DNA from: Paulinella micropora
Lineage: Eukaryota > Cercozoa > Imbricatea > Euglyphida
NCBI GenBank assembly: GCA_009731375.1
Contig: BJOX01000166.1
Span: forward strand, 116,703-180,702
Reading direction: 5' to 3'
DNA: 64,000 nucleotides
Shown: positions 1-13,608 of the stretch, one piece after another
How the letters are laid out: the number at the start of each line of letters is the position of its first letter
Position numbering within the stretch: the first letter of the stretch is position 1
Notes under the pieces: model-generated
What the model saw: the letters and a program-made list of their open reading frames with translations, nothing else
Told to the model about the DNA's origin: nothing
Database searches by the model: none
Made by a program: the position numbers and the translations under genes

Positions 1-1403
1 CCTGCGGGTGCAACAGCATTGGCCCCCATTGGTAGGGTACCTCCCATCACCCCAGTCGGTCCGTTTGCCCACCCTGGAAGTCTAGCAAATGGAGCGACAC
101 CCCTACCACAACGTGTACCGCATCCATCGCTGGCATCCATCGTGGCATCTCGCCCACCTGTCCCATTGGTCAATCGAGCACTGTCAATGACTGACCCAGC
201 TTTCACGTCACCATTTCGACCGATAATTGGCTCTTTTGGACCCAGACCGGCCTTTGCTCCATTGACAGCAACTCCGACTGATTCGTCAGGTTCAACCCCC
301 GCTACATTGACGCCGGCACGCCCGACGCCTCGCATCTCGCGGGTACAACAATGCAAGGTAGTAGAATCACACTGAGCCCTCTCTTCCCCGTTGTGGAAGA
401 AGCTTACTCGACCCTGCTCACTGGTGGGTCGAACCCTCCTGTGGAGAACCAAGGTGGAGCCCCTGTGACTGCAACAACCGGTAATGCAACAGTGGCGACT
501 CCGGCCCTCGCGAGCTCGTCATCAAGCTCTCTTCAAGCACTGCATCGAGCTCAACATCGAGCTCGCCTGCAGGTTCGTCACCTGATCCATCGTCCGGTAC
601 GACGATTGCGACTCAGCCACCGGCCCCTTCGACGGAGGATGGCCCTCCGTGGACGTCTACACCATCCACGCCATCGTCCGGGAATGAATCCTCGTCAGCA
701 TCGTCGACAACAATAGTCCTGCGATCGTCCACCTTTGCAGGTATTCCACCCCGCACGCTGCACATGATGGCCCGAGTCCGATCCCTCTTCGTGATGACCC
801 GCCCGACCACCGCGCCTGGACCTGACGTCGCTACTCAAGCCCGCGAACTTGCATTCAACTTGCAGTTGACCCCACTTGTTTACCGTGTCGATGATGCGGT
901 TGCATGCCAACAACATTGACAAGTTGTCGATGATGCGGTTGCATGCCAACAACATTGACAAGTTTGGAGACAAAACTGCAATGGCCCACATGGACGTATA
1001 CTGGACTCGCTACATTCGTGTTACTGACGACCGCACTCGCGTCTGGAGCATCATTCCGTACATGCTCATGGAATATTTTATGGAGCTGTTCAAGGGACGA
1101 CTGGACAAGGGAGACACGAAGCGACCAGCTCTGCAAGCCTTAAACTTCGACGCTTCAAGAAGGAAAGCCTCGCAGGATATGTAAATCGTTGCATCACAAG
1201 CTACGAGACGGCCCATGCAGCTGGCTACCAGACAGCCGACTTCAGTCAAGTCCGCGATGTGTCTCGGATGCTTACGCCCATGGAACGAGAGCGATGGACC
1301 CTATACGCCACCGAGATATTTAAAGGAATTGGTGTCGCATGGCCCCGCGACCTCGCTGACCTTCTGCCCTGGACCAACTCCCTTGATCTCCATGAACCTC
1401 TAG
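1..1403 (+). pseudogene. Decayed coding stretch, Pro/Ser/Thr-rich then helical; unrecognised
   Basis: Codons are readable on this strand but the frame changes several times (about 360, 520, 880 and 1140). The first 280 or so residues are rich in Pro, Ser and Thr. The rest looks globular and helical, with runs such as AGYVNRC and MLTPMERERW near 1170-1290. The layout of a low-complexity N-terminus and a helical C-terminus is like a retroelement Gag, but I see no zinc knuckle, protease or RT, so this is only a guess. The stretch stops making sense at about 1403, where it meets the 3' end of the opposite-strand glycosyltransferase-like gene. It may be a truncated mobile element. Confidence 0.35.
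887..964 (+). repeat. Perfect tandem duplication, 2 x 39 bp
   Basis: Positions 887-925 and 926-964 are identical. Thirty-nine bases is 13 codons, so the duplication keeps the frame of the surrounding stretch. Both copies carry the same TGA in one frame but are open in another (repeating MMRLHANNID). Confidence 0.9.
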
Positions 1404-2871
1404 TATTTTTTGGGCCACAAAAAAATTGTTGGTTGACATGTAATGTACAATTGAACCTTGTAGGATCTCTTCCGGCAAGGAGCTGTGTACAATCTCGAAA
1501 GTAGTTGCAATACATTCTGTGTACGTATCTTCATGGAAGGATGTCAATAGTGAATCACGCAGTTGAGACGCGAACGCAACACGGTGATGATCAGAGAGGT
1601 GTTGCAGGGACAACACTGGCAGCATCTCATCCAGTGGACAGTCTAAAGCTCGACTTTCTTGCAATATCATGGCGACCACTTTGGCCATCGTGCTAACGAG
1701 TTTTTGCTCCCACTTGATGTACTCAGTATGTTCTTCGTACAGACATGCAAACCCTGTTCTCAAGGCCTGCCACAGTGTTCCCAGTACGTCGTTAGTGTGA
1801 CCATTGGAAGCCCTTTTGTACTCCTTTCTAGCCTTGTGGTAGCAATTGTTGCGGATTTCACTGGGGAGTGCTGTAAATTCTTGCTGGAAAATAATTGGTT
1901 CTGCCATCCAGGCCAATGTGTCGTTGTCATCCAACAATCGAGGTAAAAAATGATCACTAGCCCCATTAGGGTTTCTTCGCACCATATCCAAGTAGCGTCT
2001 TGCACTTTCTCTAGAATACAACATGGCGGCCGACCCATATACGGTGGGATTCTTTCCATCCTTTACCATTCTCCTCAGTGAAGTGGAATATGTTTCTTCT
2101 ATTGGTCTTTCCAGCAAGCGCACATCTCGCACAAATTTCTGTTCAAGCCAGACAAAGTGAAAAGAACTTGGGTCTAGATCAAGCACATCTTGTTTCAATC
2201 TCTAAATGGTATTAGCGGCATTTCTATCTGTGGGTGACACGTCATCTTCAAACACTAAGATGGAGCTGTGGTTAGTGTTTTCAAGGAACTCATGAAGCAC
2301 AGTCATGTGTGAATAGAGAGCTGCCACGATTTTTATGGGATCCCCGTAGTTTTCGTCACCACAAAATTCCAGAGGTGCTTGAATGTTTAAGACTTGTTGT
2401 CCATAACGGATAAAATCTTCTTTGCTCATGGAAGCACCATCCAATGCATCAAACACTTGGATGTGTAGACACAATTCGGAGGCTATGCGCATCATGTGCT
2501 CACTGCGTTCAGGTTTGCGAGCAAGGTTGATGACTACTGCGTGTATGTTTGCCAGTGGTTGATGGCATTCTCTCAGGTCATCTATTGTCATGATCACCAC
2601 ACCATCGGCCTGCAAAAAAAAAAACACAACAACAAAGATGCATCATTACACGGATCTAGAGCACTAGTTTTGTGGAGTACATGTACAATCCATCCAACTG
2701 GTGACCAGTAGCAGCGGCAATATTATATTAGCAATAATTTGGAGCAACAAATAGTTGTAGCTGGTAGTAGCATTACGTAATGGTAGCAGTAGTACCTAGT
2801 GGTATTAGTAGCTATATATATAGTAGTATATACGAAGTAGTATAACACATAACGTAGTAGTAGTAGTAGTT

Positions 2872-2923
<52 letters not shown>

Positions 2924-3352
2924 AAGTAGTATATGCATAAGGTTCACATTGCAGAAAACATGCAGAGTACTGTAATGCAGAGGGCTCAGGCCCTATAGCT
3001 AGGAGATTTGAATACGTACCAAATCACCATCCAGCAAATGATGATCATGATCAATGCTAGCTGCAGCTCCTGCAGCAGCTCCAGGCCTATAGCCAGCTGT
3101 AGGCGTCGACACCGGGCTGTCAGGGCTGGTGATGTCTGCAACTCTAGTCCATCCAATCACTGTCGACAACACCGCCACCGACGCCAAAAGTATCAGATAC
3201 ACACACGCATGCGTACGTTTCTTAGGAACCTGGCGATCGTTGTAGGTTGTTGAATGAAGAGGGGAGATGGGGAGGCATGCCGATGCCGCACATTGTGTGT
3301 GCGTGTGTCCATAAGAACTGCGCCGGCTGACCTGCCATGATATCGATGGCAT
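1320..3352 (-). CDS. Glycosyltransferase family 25-like type II membrane protein, spliced, with an in-frame TAG
   Basis: Likely a Golgi/ER sugar transferase. Exon 1 ends at 3020 with donor GTACGT. It encodes a short basic N-terminus and a membrane anchor (ILLASVAVLSTVIGW), the type II signal-anchor layout. Exon 2 starts at 2609 after a T-rich tract and TTTGCAG, and both exons join in phase 0. Exon 2 shows the GT25 order: VVINLARKPER, a CxxSH-like region (ALYSHMTVLHEF), the acidic metal-binding motif VFEDDV, then YGSAAMLYSRESARRYL and a DH pair. The frame is open to 1320 except for one TAG at about 2202, directly after the EDDV region, where glutamine would fit (NTI-stop-RLKQ). The 410-bp intron holds a (TAG)n microsatellite. 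The start codon and the C-terminus (which overlaps opposite-strand coding near 1320-1440) are uncertain. The host may tolerate the TAG, or the gene is dead. Confidence 0.6.
2858..2935. repeat. (TAG)n microsatellite inside the GT25-like intron
   Basis: A near-perfect trinucleotide run lies within the intron defined by donor 3019-3014 and acceptor 2611-2610. Confidence 0.9.
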
Positions 3353-3361
3353 GCAGGTGTT

Positions 3362-3395
3362 GGGCGGGGGGGGGGGGGGGGGGGGNNNNNNNNNN

Positions 3396-3448
<53 letters not shown>

Positions 3449-3831
3449 GGACCCGACCCCACCTCATTCTTTTTGTTTCCCAAATTTGAATTTGACGTAA
3501 TTCTCGATTGGGGCTTTGTGTGAGCGGTTTTCGAAAAAAGTTTACTGGTCACAGTCAGTCCGGCCAGACACACACAGACACACACACACAGACACACACA
3601 CAGACACACACACAGACACACACACACAGACACACACACAGACACACACACAGACACACACAGACACACACACAGACACACACACACAGACAGACACACA
3701 CACAGTGAGACAGACACACACAGACACACACACACCCACACACAGACACACACACACACACAAACACACAGACACACACACGCACATAGACACATAAACA
3801 CATACACACTCATACACTCAGACACACACCC

Positions 3832-3864
<33 letters not shown>

Positions 3865-3869
3865 GAGCG

Positions 3870-3961
<92 letters not shown>
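3362..3961. repeat. Poly-G tract with gap, then (CACACAGA)n and (GA)n
   Basis: Poly-G covers 3366-3447 with a 10-N gap. A short unique piece follows (3448-3565). A CACAGA/CACACAGA tract runs to about 3830 and (GA)n to the gap at 3962. Reading frames here are repeat artefacts. Confidence 0.95.
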
Positions 3962-3971
3962 NNNNNNNNNN

Positions 3972-4463
3972 GTAGCAAACGCAGTAGAAGGGGGTGAGGT
4001 GCTCCAAAGTCGACTAAAAGCCCATCAGGGAACTCAAAAAACGTTATAGACCGTAAAAATCAAGGGTTACACGTGTATTTGCAAAGTCACTGGTGCTGAC
4101 CAACCAGTGGCCAAGCAAAAGCTAACAAAAAATCAAGCTAGTTATGTGGGCGCAGGTGTAAGGACCGATTAGCAAAGCAAAACAAGCCAAGAAAAAAACC
4201 GCCACGAAAACAAAAACTAAGAAATGCACTGTCGCGAAAGAGAGCAACAAACAGTCCTATATGATCTCACACTATTTCATGTCGAAAATTGGTTTTGCCA
4301 TAGCGTTGACAAGTAATCCGAGATATCAAAAGCAACAACAAACAGCTCGATACTCTACAGATGATGAAAAGCACAAGACTTTACCGAAAAACATGCAAGT
4401 TTGGACAGTTCAGCTATTTGGGGGACAGGTGTGGTGAAACAGTGAAATACAGAGGGAACCATT
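3972..4463. other. Unique non-coding stretch
   Basis: About 490 bases of A-rich complex sequence between two microsatellites. I see no ORF above background, no RNA gene and no repeat relationship to the rest of the window. Confidence 0.5.
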
Positions 4464-4561
4464 AGAACTACTACTACTACTACTCTAACTCTTACTACTA
4501 CTACTCTAACTCTTACTACTACTACTCTAACTCTTACTACTAATACTACTACTCTAACTCT

Positions 4562-4611
<50 letters not shown>

Positions 4612-4648
4612 TAACTCTTACTACTACTACTACTACTACTACTGCTAG

Positions 4649-4707
<59 letters not shown>

Positions 4708-4787
4708 TTACTATTACTACTACTACTACTCTAACTCTTACTGCTACTGCTACTACTACTACTACTACTACTACTACTCTAACTCAA

Positions 4788-4846
<59 letters not shown>

Positions 4847-4879
4847 CACTCTAACTCTAACTACTACCACTCTAACTCT

Positions 4880-4913
<34 letters not shown>

Positions 4914-4914
4914 G

Positions 4915-4968
<54 letters not shown>

Positions 4969-5026
4969 TAACTCTTACTACTCTAACTCTTACTACTACT
5001 CTAACTCTTACTACTACTCTAACTCT

Positions 5027-5076
<50 letters not shown>

Positions 5077-5083
5077 TAACTCT

Positions 5084-5115
<32 letters not shown>

Positions 5116-5172
5116 TAACTCTTACTACTACTACTACTACTACTACTGCTACTACTACTACTACTACTACTG

Positions 5173-5211
<39 letters not shown>

Positions 5212-5260
5212 TAACTCTTACTACCACTACTACTACTACTACTCTAACTCTTACCACTAT

Positions 5261-5304
<44 letters not shown>

Positions 5305-5339
5305 TCTAACTCTTACTACTACTACTACTCTCTAACTCT

Positions 5340-5374
<35 letters not shown>

Positions 5375-5442
5375 TTCTAACTCTTACTGCTACTACTACT
5401 ACTACTATTACTACTACTACTACTACTACTAATTCTAACTCT

Positions 5443-5489
<47 letters not shown>

Positions 5490-5605
5490 TTACTACTACT
5501 ACTACTCTAACTCTTACTGCTACTACTACTACTGCTACTCTAATCTTCTTCTACTACTACTACTACTACTACTACTATAACTCTTACTACTACTACTCTA
5601 ACTCT

Positions 5606-5637
<32 letters not shown>

Positions 5638-5656
5638 TTACTATTACTCTAACTCT

Positions 5657-5731
<75 letters not shown>

Positions 5732-5797
5732 CACTCTAACTCTAACTACTACTACTACCACTCTAACTCTAACTACTACTACCACCACTCTAACTCT

Positions 5798-5838
<41 letters not shown>

Positions 5839-5899
5839 TAACTCTTACTACTACTCTAACTCTTACTACTACTACTACTACTACTACTACTCTAACTCT

Positions 5900-5937
<38 letters not shown>

Positions 5938-5944
5938 TAACTCT

Positions 5945-5991
<47 letters not shown>

Positions 5992-5998
5992 TAACTCT

Positions 5999-6060
<62 letters not shown>

Positions 6061-6062
6061 TA
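4464..6062. repeat. 1.6-kb (ACT)n array punctuated by ACTCTAACTCTT
   Basis: Trinucleotide CTA/ACT runs of varying length are separated dozens of times by the same 10-12 base punctuation (CTCTAACTCTTA), giving a loose higher-order structure. The poly-Val-like reading frames on the minus strand are artefacts. Confidence 0.95.
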
Positions 6063-6262
6063 ATTACATATATATATATCTGCGCTGGAAAACAGTTGGT
6101 ATTGCTTGTAGCAATATATGACTTAGGGAAATTTTGAAAAAGGATATGGCAATTTTGAAGAAGTTAATGATCTTAATATTAGTGTTATTATGAATAAACC
6201 ATATATATTTAGATTCTCCGTGATTAATTATAAAAGAAAAACAATATATTAAGTGTTGTGAA
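6063..6262. other. AT-rich unique spacer between microsatellites
   Basis: About 200 bases of AT-rich complex sequence with no recognisable feature. Confidence 0.5.
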
Positions 6263-6393
6263 GAAGTAAGTAAGTAAGTAAGTATAAGTAAGTACTAAGT
6301 AAGTAAGTAGGTAAGTAAGTAGGTAAGTAAGTAAGTAAGTAAGTATAAGTAAGTAAGTAAGTAAGTAGGTAAGTAGGTAAGTAAGCAAGAAAG

Positions 6394-6433
<40 letters not shown>

Positions 6434-6886
6434 TAAGTAAGTCAGTAAATAAGTAAATAAGTTAAGTAAGTAAGTAAGTAAGTAAGTTAGCAAGTACAAA
6501 TAAGTATAAGTAAGTATAAGTAAGTAAGTAAGTAAGTAAGTGAGTGAGTAAGTGTAAGAAAGTATAAATAAATAAGTAAGTAAGTAAGTAAGTAAAAGTA
6601 AGTAGTAAGCAAGTAAGTAAGTAAGCAAGTAAGTAAGTAAGCAAGTAAGCATAAGTAAGTATAAGTAAGTTAGTAAATAAGTAAATAAGTAAGTAAGTTA
6701 GTAAGTACAAATAAGTATAAGTAAGTATAAGTAAGTATAAGCAAGCAAGCAAGCCAAGCCAAGGCAAGGCAAGGCAAGGCAAGGCAAGCCAAGGCAAGGC
6801 AAGGCAAGGCAAGGCAAGCAAGCAAGTAAGCAAGTAAGTAAGTAAGTAAGTAAGTATAAGTAAGTATAAGTAAGTATAAGTAAGTA

Positions 6887-6923
<37 letters not shown>

Positions 6924-6970
6924 GTAAGTAAGTATAAATAAATAAGTAAGTAAGTAAGTAAATAAATAAA

Positions 6971-7003
<33 letters not shown>

Positions 7004-7150
7004 GTAAGTATAAATAAATAAATAAGTAAGTAAGTAAGTAAAAGTAAGTAAGTAAGTATAAGCGAGTAAGTAAGCGAGTAAGTAAGTAAGTAAGTAAGTA
7101 AGTACAAGTGCAAGTAAGTATAAGTAAGTATAAGTAATTGCAATAATAAC

Positions 7151-7211
<61 letters not shown>

Positions 7212-7215
7212 GAGA
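6263..7215. repeat. (AAGT)n array drifting through AAGC/AAGGC, ending in (AAT)n
   Basis: AAGT repeats are interspersed with TATAAGT. At 6738-6835 they turn into AAGC, AAGCC and AAGGC units and then back to AAGT. An (AAT)n run covers 7141-7211. Long Leu/Tyr-rich frames here are repeat artefacts. Confidence 0.95.
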
Positions 7216-7357
7216 GAATAGTGCTTCTCTGTCAATGGCTGATGCATTGCTGCACATGCGCCTCCATCGTCTCACCCGTGAGGGGAGTACGAAGAATTGA
7301 CGATAAGCTCTAATGACACCCCCGCAAGGGCAGTTCCAACACTTCCAGACGGGCCGG

Positions 7358-8102
7358 NNNNNNNNNNNNNNNNNNNNNNNNNNNNNNNNNNNNNNNNNNN
7401 NNNNNNNNNNNNNNNNNNNNNNNNNNNNNNNNNNNNNNNNNNNNNNNNNNNNNNNNNNNNNNNNNNNNNNNNNNNNNNNNNNNNNNNNNNNNNNNNNNNN
7501 NNNNNNNNNNNNNNNNNNNNNNNNNNNNNNNNNNNNNNNNNNNNNNNNNNNNNNNNNNNNNNNNNNNNNNNNNNNNNNNNNNNNNNNNNNNNNNNNNNNN
7601 NNNNNNNNNNNNNNNNNNNNNNNNNNNNNNNNNNNNNNNNNNNNNNNNNNNNNNNNNNNNNNNNNNNNNNNNNNNNNNNNNNNNNNNNNNNNNNNNNNNN
7701 NNNNNNNNNNNNNNNNNNNNNNNNNNNNNNNNNNNNNNNNNNNNNNNNNNNNNNNNNNNNNNNNNNNNNNNNNNNNNNNNNNNNNNNNNNNNNNNNNNNN
7801 NNNNNNNNNNNNNNNNNNNNNNNNNNNNNNNNNNNNNNNNNNNNNNNNNNNNNNNNNNNNNNNNNNNNNNNNNNNNNNNNNNNNNNNNNNNNNNNNNNNN
7901 NNNNNNNNNNNNNNNNNNNNNNNNNNNNNNNNNNNNNNNNNNNNNNNNNNNNNNNNNNNNNNNNNNNNNNNNNNNNNNNNNNNNNNNNNNNNNNNNNNNN
8001 NNNNNNNNNNNNNNNNNNNNNNNNNNNNNNNNNNNNNNNNNNNNNNNNNNNNNNNNNNNNNNNNNNNNNNNNNNNNNNNNNNNNNNNNNNNNNNNNNNNN
8101 NN
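7358..8102. other. Assembly gap (745 N)
   Basis: The sequence is unknown, so ORFs drawn across it are meaningless. The flanks (7216-7357 and 8103-8393) are unique, with no recognisable gene. Confidence 1.
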
Positions 8103-8393
8103 CACCGATGGAGCTCCTGAGGGCAAGACTGCACTAAGCCGAGGTTATTCCGCATCTTGCAAGACGTCACCGAATGTGAGTACTAATGTGCAAGTGCATA
8201 TACCAAGCGCGGTTGCTAGAGCTGCCTCGAAACCTCACCCATAACAATCTAGTGTCTGCTGGGTCCTGGGCTATCAACCAGCATATGCGGAGTTTAAGAT
8301 CTTTTACGCGCGCAACGACCCTCCTCCCCAGCATCTACCACCAAAGGGTTATGAGTTGGCGTCACAGTTTAACGCCTTGAGGCCATTGGGCTG

Positions 8394-9428
<1,035 letters not shown>

Positions 9429-9429
9429 G

Positions 9430-9597
9430 TCACTTCGTTTATTTACATAATTTCGAACTCTTTGCAGGCTTGGGTGCAACGTACGATCAATGGTAGAACG
9501 TAGATTGTCAGGTCTCCATGGCCATGGCCAGTTCTCAAACAGATAGTGTCTTTCGGTTTCGGATGTTGCCACTTTAGTGGCTTATTCTACCCGACTT
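9430..9597 (-). other. Possible upstream exon of the acidic mini-exon gene
   Basis: Open on the minus strand (SETERHYLFENWPWPWRPDN...RNYVNKR) up to the microsatellite. It lies upstream of the two acidic mini-exons in the same orientation. No family is recognised and the splice donor is weak. Confidence 0.25.
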
Positions 9598-9645
9598 AGT
9601 AGTAGTAGTAGTAGTAAAATAGGATGGCAGCCCCCTTGTCGAGGA

Positions 9646-11527
9646 CTATGATCCTACAGACACACCAGAAGCAAGACCCCTGGTTAGTCTTTGGACATGT
9701 CTATAAAATCTCCTAAGAAACAACCTCATAGCATTAACAGAATGTAACGAATTCAGACATGTTGAGTGTAAAAGATGTATCCACTGATCTAAAGAAATCA
9801 AACTATTCCATGAAAGACAAGAACCAAAACATTGAATCTGTAAAGTGAGCAAGGTAGAAAAATAAGGAGTGCAATCTTGAAAAACATGAGTTTCATGATG
9901 AATCTGACTATGACATATATCACAAATCGCATCAACAGGGGAACCAAAACCACGATCAGACAATCCAAACCTCAAACAACCCGCTCTTGCCAAAGATATT
10001 AACCTCCTTCCCCCCTCATAATTACGACCTTTTAAGTAAAACTCCATTTCTAAATCCGTTTTCACACACTTATAAATAGACAAAGGAGACACGCGTAATT
10101 TCTCTCTCCAATCTTTTTGTTCACAATCATGAATAATCTTTTTTAACTTTGACTTAGAAGAGTTCTTAATAAAAGCAAAAGAATCCTGAATTGCGGTACA
10201 AGGCAACAACCTCTTAACATCTCTAAATAATCTTGTAACCCAATTGTTACAAGCATTACTAATAGCATTGAAACAACTAATTTTGAACATGCGGACTAAT
10301 AAAGAATCTTCCGGCATCAACAATAGAGACCGCAAGAAAACCAATCTCCTATAATCACCTCGCCAAACCGACGACCACAACCCCAGCTCACCTTGACCAG
10401 CCAGGCTAGGAAAATCTCTAGGGACACGCAACACTTTTCTCGCAACACCATTGTTGAATGTATCACCCTCCTTCCAACAAAATTCAGGATGCCAAAACTC
10501 ACTTCCCCAATCCATAGACTGAAACACAGATCCAGAAATCAATTGCATGGCAATATTAGGTGCAATACCTCTTCTAACTCCCATGGCTAAGACCATATTC
10601 AAATTCTGCTTGGCTTTCTGTATCCTATCTTCTTTCATAATTTTCCAGGACAAATCACTCTCAAAGATCACTCCCAAATACTTGTATGAGGTAGCTATTG
10701 CCACCTTCGTACCTAGTAAGTTCCAAATAATATTCTGACCTTCACTCTTACTATTAAACACAAGATCATTAGATTTATCCTGGTTGTATTCCCCATTATT
10801 AGAACGGGCCCATTCCCCGCACAAATCCAGTTGCTTTTGTAGGTTTGACGGGGATTTTGCTAACAGAACAATATCATCAATATATAATAGACAAGAAATA
10901 CGCAGGGGAGAAATCAAATTACTATCTGAACTATTAACCCCAATCGAGATACCCGTATTAGAATCACGTAACATCTTCGCTAAATCAGCTGTATATAAAC
11001 AGTAAAGTAAAGGAGAGAGAGTGCACCCTTGTCTCACCCCTCTTCCTGCATCAAACCAATCAGACATACCATTCTGAATATCAACTCGACTCTGAACTGA
11101 ATGATAAAGACCTTTCAACGCACGTAAGAAAAACCTAGACACTCCCATCCTTTCCAATTTCATCCAAAGAAGATCTCTTTCAACAGAATCATAAGCCTTA
11201 GACACATCTAAGAAAGCAGAGAAGACAGGACCCTTATGGTTAGCAAGCAATTCATGAAGTAAGAAAATCTGGTGCTGTCCCCCTCTGCCTCTTCTTGCTC
11301 CTCCTTGTTCGAAAGGCAACATATCATTCTGCGTAACCCAATCAGTTAATCTATTTAACAAAAGAGTAGCATAAAATTTATCAATCACAGATAACAAGGT
11401 GACAGGCCTAAACTGATCAGCTTTTGTCCCACCTCCTTTACCTTTATAGATAGGTTTGATAATGCCCTTAGTATGGTCCAAAGGCTTAATACCAGTAACT
11501 AAACACCTATTAAATAAAGCAGAGGTT
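9646..11527 (-). pseudogene. LINE ORF2, reverse transcriptase part
   Basis: An open frame of over 610 codons. RT motifs in order: FRPVTLLSVIDKFY, AFLDVSKAYDSV (motif A aspartate), GVRQGCTLSPLLY (motif B) and CLLYIDDIVLLA (motif C, YIDD). A thumb-like region follows, then a C-terminal knuckle CDICHSQIHHETHVFQDC near 9880-9930. The nominal start at 11481 is not a real start: coding continues upstream in frame (ALFNRCLVTG) to about 11527, where the inverted segment begins. The enzyme would prime reverse transcription at a nicked chromosomal target. Confidence 0.85.
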
Positions 11528-11529
11528 CT

Positions 11530-11870
11530 TAGGTAAAGAATCAGATAGTCCTAGACAGATTGAGAATGACGGAGGAGAGGTGGTGGTGGGTAAAGATGCA
11601 GCCACAGTTTTTGCAGAGCAGCATTATAAACAATTGAATAGACCTACTAATTTGCCTGCACCTCCCACGCATAAGATTGAAAGGGTGAATGGTGTAAGCT
11701 TTCAGCCTGTTGTATTTCCTTTAGACAAACAATTTTTACTGATGATGAAATTAAGAAAGCTGAAGTCTCTTTAAGGCCTAATAAGGCTGTAGGGCCAGAT
11801 GGAATTCCAGGAGAGATTTTGTTGTGGCTTCTTACTGAGAGCAAAAATGCAAGGTGTCTGTTTACTGCCT
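11530..11870 (+). pseudogene. Inverted piece of the LINE ORF2 (EN-RT linker)
   Basis: This segment reads on + as the conserved N-terminal RT-flanking block found in LINEs (FAEQHYKQLN at about 11609, then DDEIKKAEVSL and NKAVGPDGIP, across one internal frameshift). The surrounding endonuclease and RT read on -. The minus-strand endonuclease frame ends just outside it (KAWAILR) and the RT resumes just inside the other edge. AGG/CCT trinucleotides sit at the two edges. Confidence 0.75.
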
Positions 11871-13608
11871 CAAAATAGCCCATGCCTTACGTGGGTTTGC
11901 CTTCATCTCCACTACTACCTGACGCAGATCCTCATCTTTTCTCTCCTTTCTTAGCTCCCTCAATTTATTCTTAAACGCCAGATTAAAATCCTTTAAATCC
12001 ACAATTATTTTATTCCTTTCACTCTTATTTTTAGTGTGTGCAAGCTGACGAAGTTTCTCTAACTTCTTCTTTCTTAACTCTTTCAACACTGGATATAAGA
12101 AAAAATTAGCATGCTTTTGGATTTGTCTCCTATTTCTCGCCACGACATCAATGATGGGGCAATACTTTGAATAAAAGAATTGGAGGATGTCTTCAGATGA
12201 AGCATTATGAAGGTCACACGGCAAGGCAGGAAGAGAAGCACCACATACATTCAGATCAACATTTCTTTTCCATACATACTTTGTTTTTTGAGGTATGTAG
12301 TTTCCACCACTCTGCTGACTTGTGGAATTCGCCTTTTGCACCTTGAAATCTACAGTAATCAACTTGTGATCACTAAAAGGAATGACGTAATGAGGCCAGG
12401 TAACGTAATTGTCAACATCACTGACTAGCATAGGTGAGCAAAAACAATAATCTAACAAAGAATCGTTACCTCTTGCAGCACAGAAAGTGTAATCAGCTTC
12501 CCCAAGTAAACCAGTCAACAAAACCAAAGGCACAGATTCAAAATTTCGAACAAATTCATCAGCTTGTGACGTAGTATTCCCATGGGGCTTCGGAATCATC
12601 CTCACCCTTCCTCCACTGACTTGCCCTGAAGACTCATTATCAATATACTTCAAATCAGCATCAAATAACTTCGTCTTAGTAGCACTAACTTGGAAATTAA
12701 AATCCCCCAACAAGATAATGTTATTATAATTGGCACTCTGTGCCACTCCTGAAACCACTGACTGCAACGCTTTGAGTTGAGATTTGAAACCACCTCCCTG
12801 TCTTTTAGTTGGACGGAGATAAATATTTCCTACGATAAGATTCAAATGCTTAACAAGAATCCACTGTGTGTCTTCCAAGTATCGCATTTGGGACTTATCA
12901 ATAAAACTGTTGATAGCAAACATCGAAACTGAGACCTAACTTCCTATGAACAATAAGAAATTGGCCTCCACCTTTTTCACCACTTCTGTTGTTGATAAAA
13001 ACATATCTGTTTTTAATATTTAGTGACTCAAGTGCATCAAAAACTGAATTACAAGTATTCTTCTGAGTAAGCCAGGACTCTTGAATTGCAAGGACATCAA
13101 TAGCACTATGAAACATTGTTTCTCTCAAGACTTCCAATCGCACTTCAGGACTAGCTAAATGAACATTGTACTAGCCAAGACGAATAGTATGTTTACTTTT
13201 CCTAGGAGGAATAAAATTGTCACCAGACTTCAAGTGAATCTTGTGTTCATTACCATGCCGACTAGGGGTAATATTAATATGTTGCAAGGAAGTTTGTTTG
13301 GGAGCTAACCGGATGACATTCCTTTTCTTATGAAACTTTTTTATTAAATATCTCTTTTTACTCATTCCGGTATTAGTAATTCTATCAGTACAATCAAACT
13401 TAGACTATAACTTATTCCAATTCATACCCAACGTACAGATAGATGAATTATTATGATCATTATCACAAGTATCATGACACTCTAAATCACACAAGGCAGC
13501 AAAGCCATTGCTACACTGTATGAGGTGTGGTGCTTGCAAGGAAGTACTAGAAACACAGCGCCGCGAGCGGGCTGCAAGCCCCACCCCGCCCCGGTTGAGA
13601 CCCTTCAA
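11862..13608 (-). pseudogene. LINE ORF2, N-terminal part with APE-type endonuclease
   Basis: The piece from 13608 to 12898 is one frame interrupted by TAG at about 13405 and 13171. The piece from 12923 to 11862 continues after a frameshift. Endonuclease signatures: DVLAIQESWL (catalytic Glu), IVGNIYLRP, ILLGDFNF (Asp/Asn), LLDYCFCS and the terminal FSDHKLI (Asp-His). A charged linker follows (KELRKKKLEKLRQLAHTKNKSERNK). The first 80 codons hold a Cys/His-rich patch. This domain would nick target DNA. The copy is broken by nonsense codons and a frameshift. Confidence 0.8.

Noticed and set aside
4464-6062. Interstitial telomere repeat (TCTAACTC resembling a telomere unit)
   Set aside because: The unit does not match any standard telomere repeat and is embedded in ACT trinucleotides.
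4784-7275. Long Val-, Leu- and Tyr-rich reading frames
   Set aside because: They are translations of trinucleotide and tetranucleotide repeats with no other coding evidence.
7272-8244. ORFs of 270-315 codons across the N gap
   Set aside because: Most of each frame is unknown sequence; the flanking codons show no family.
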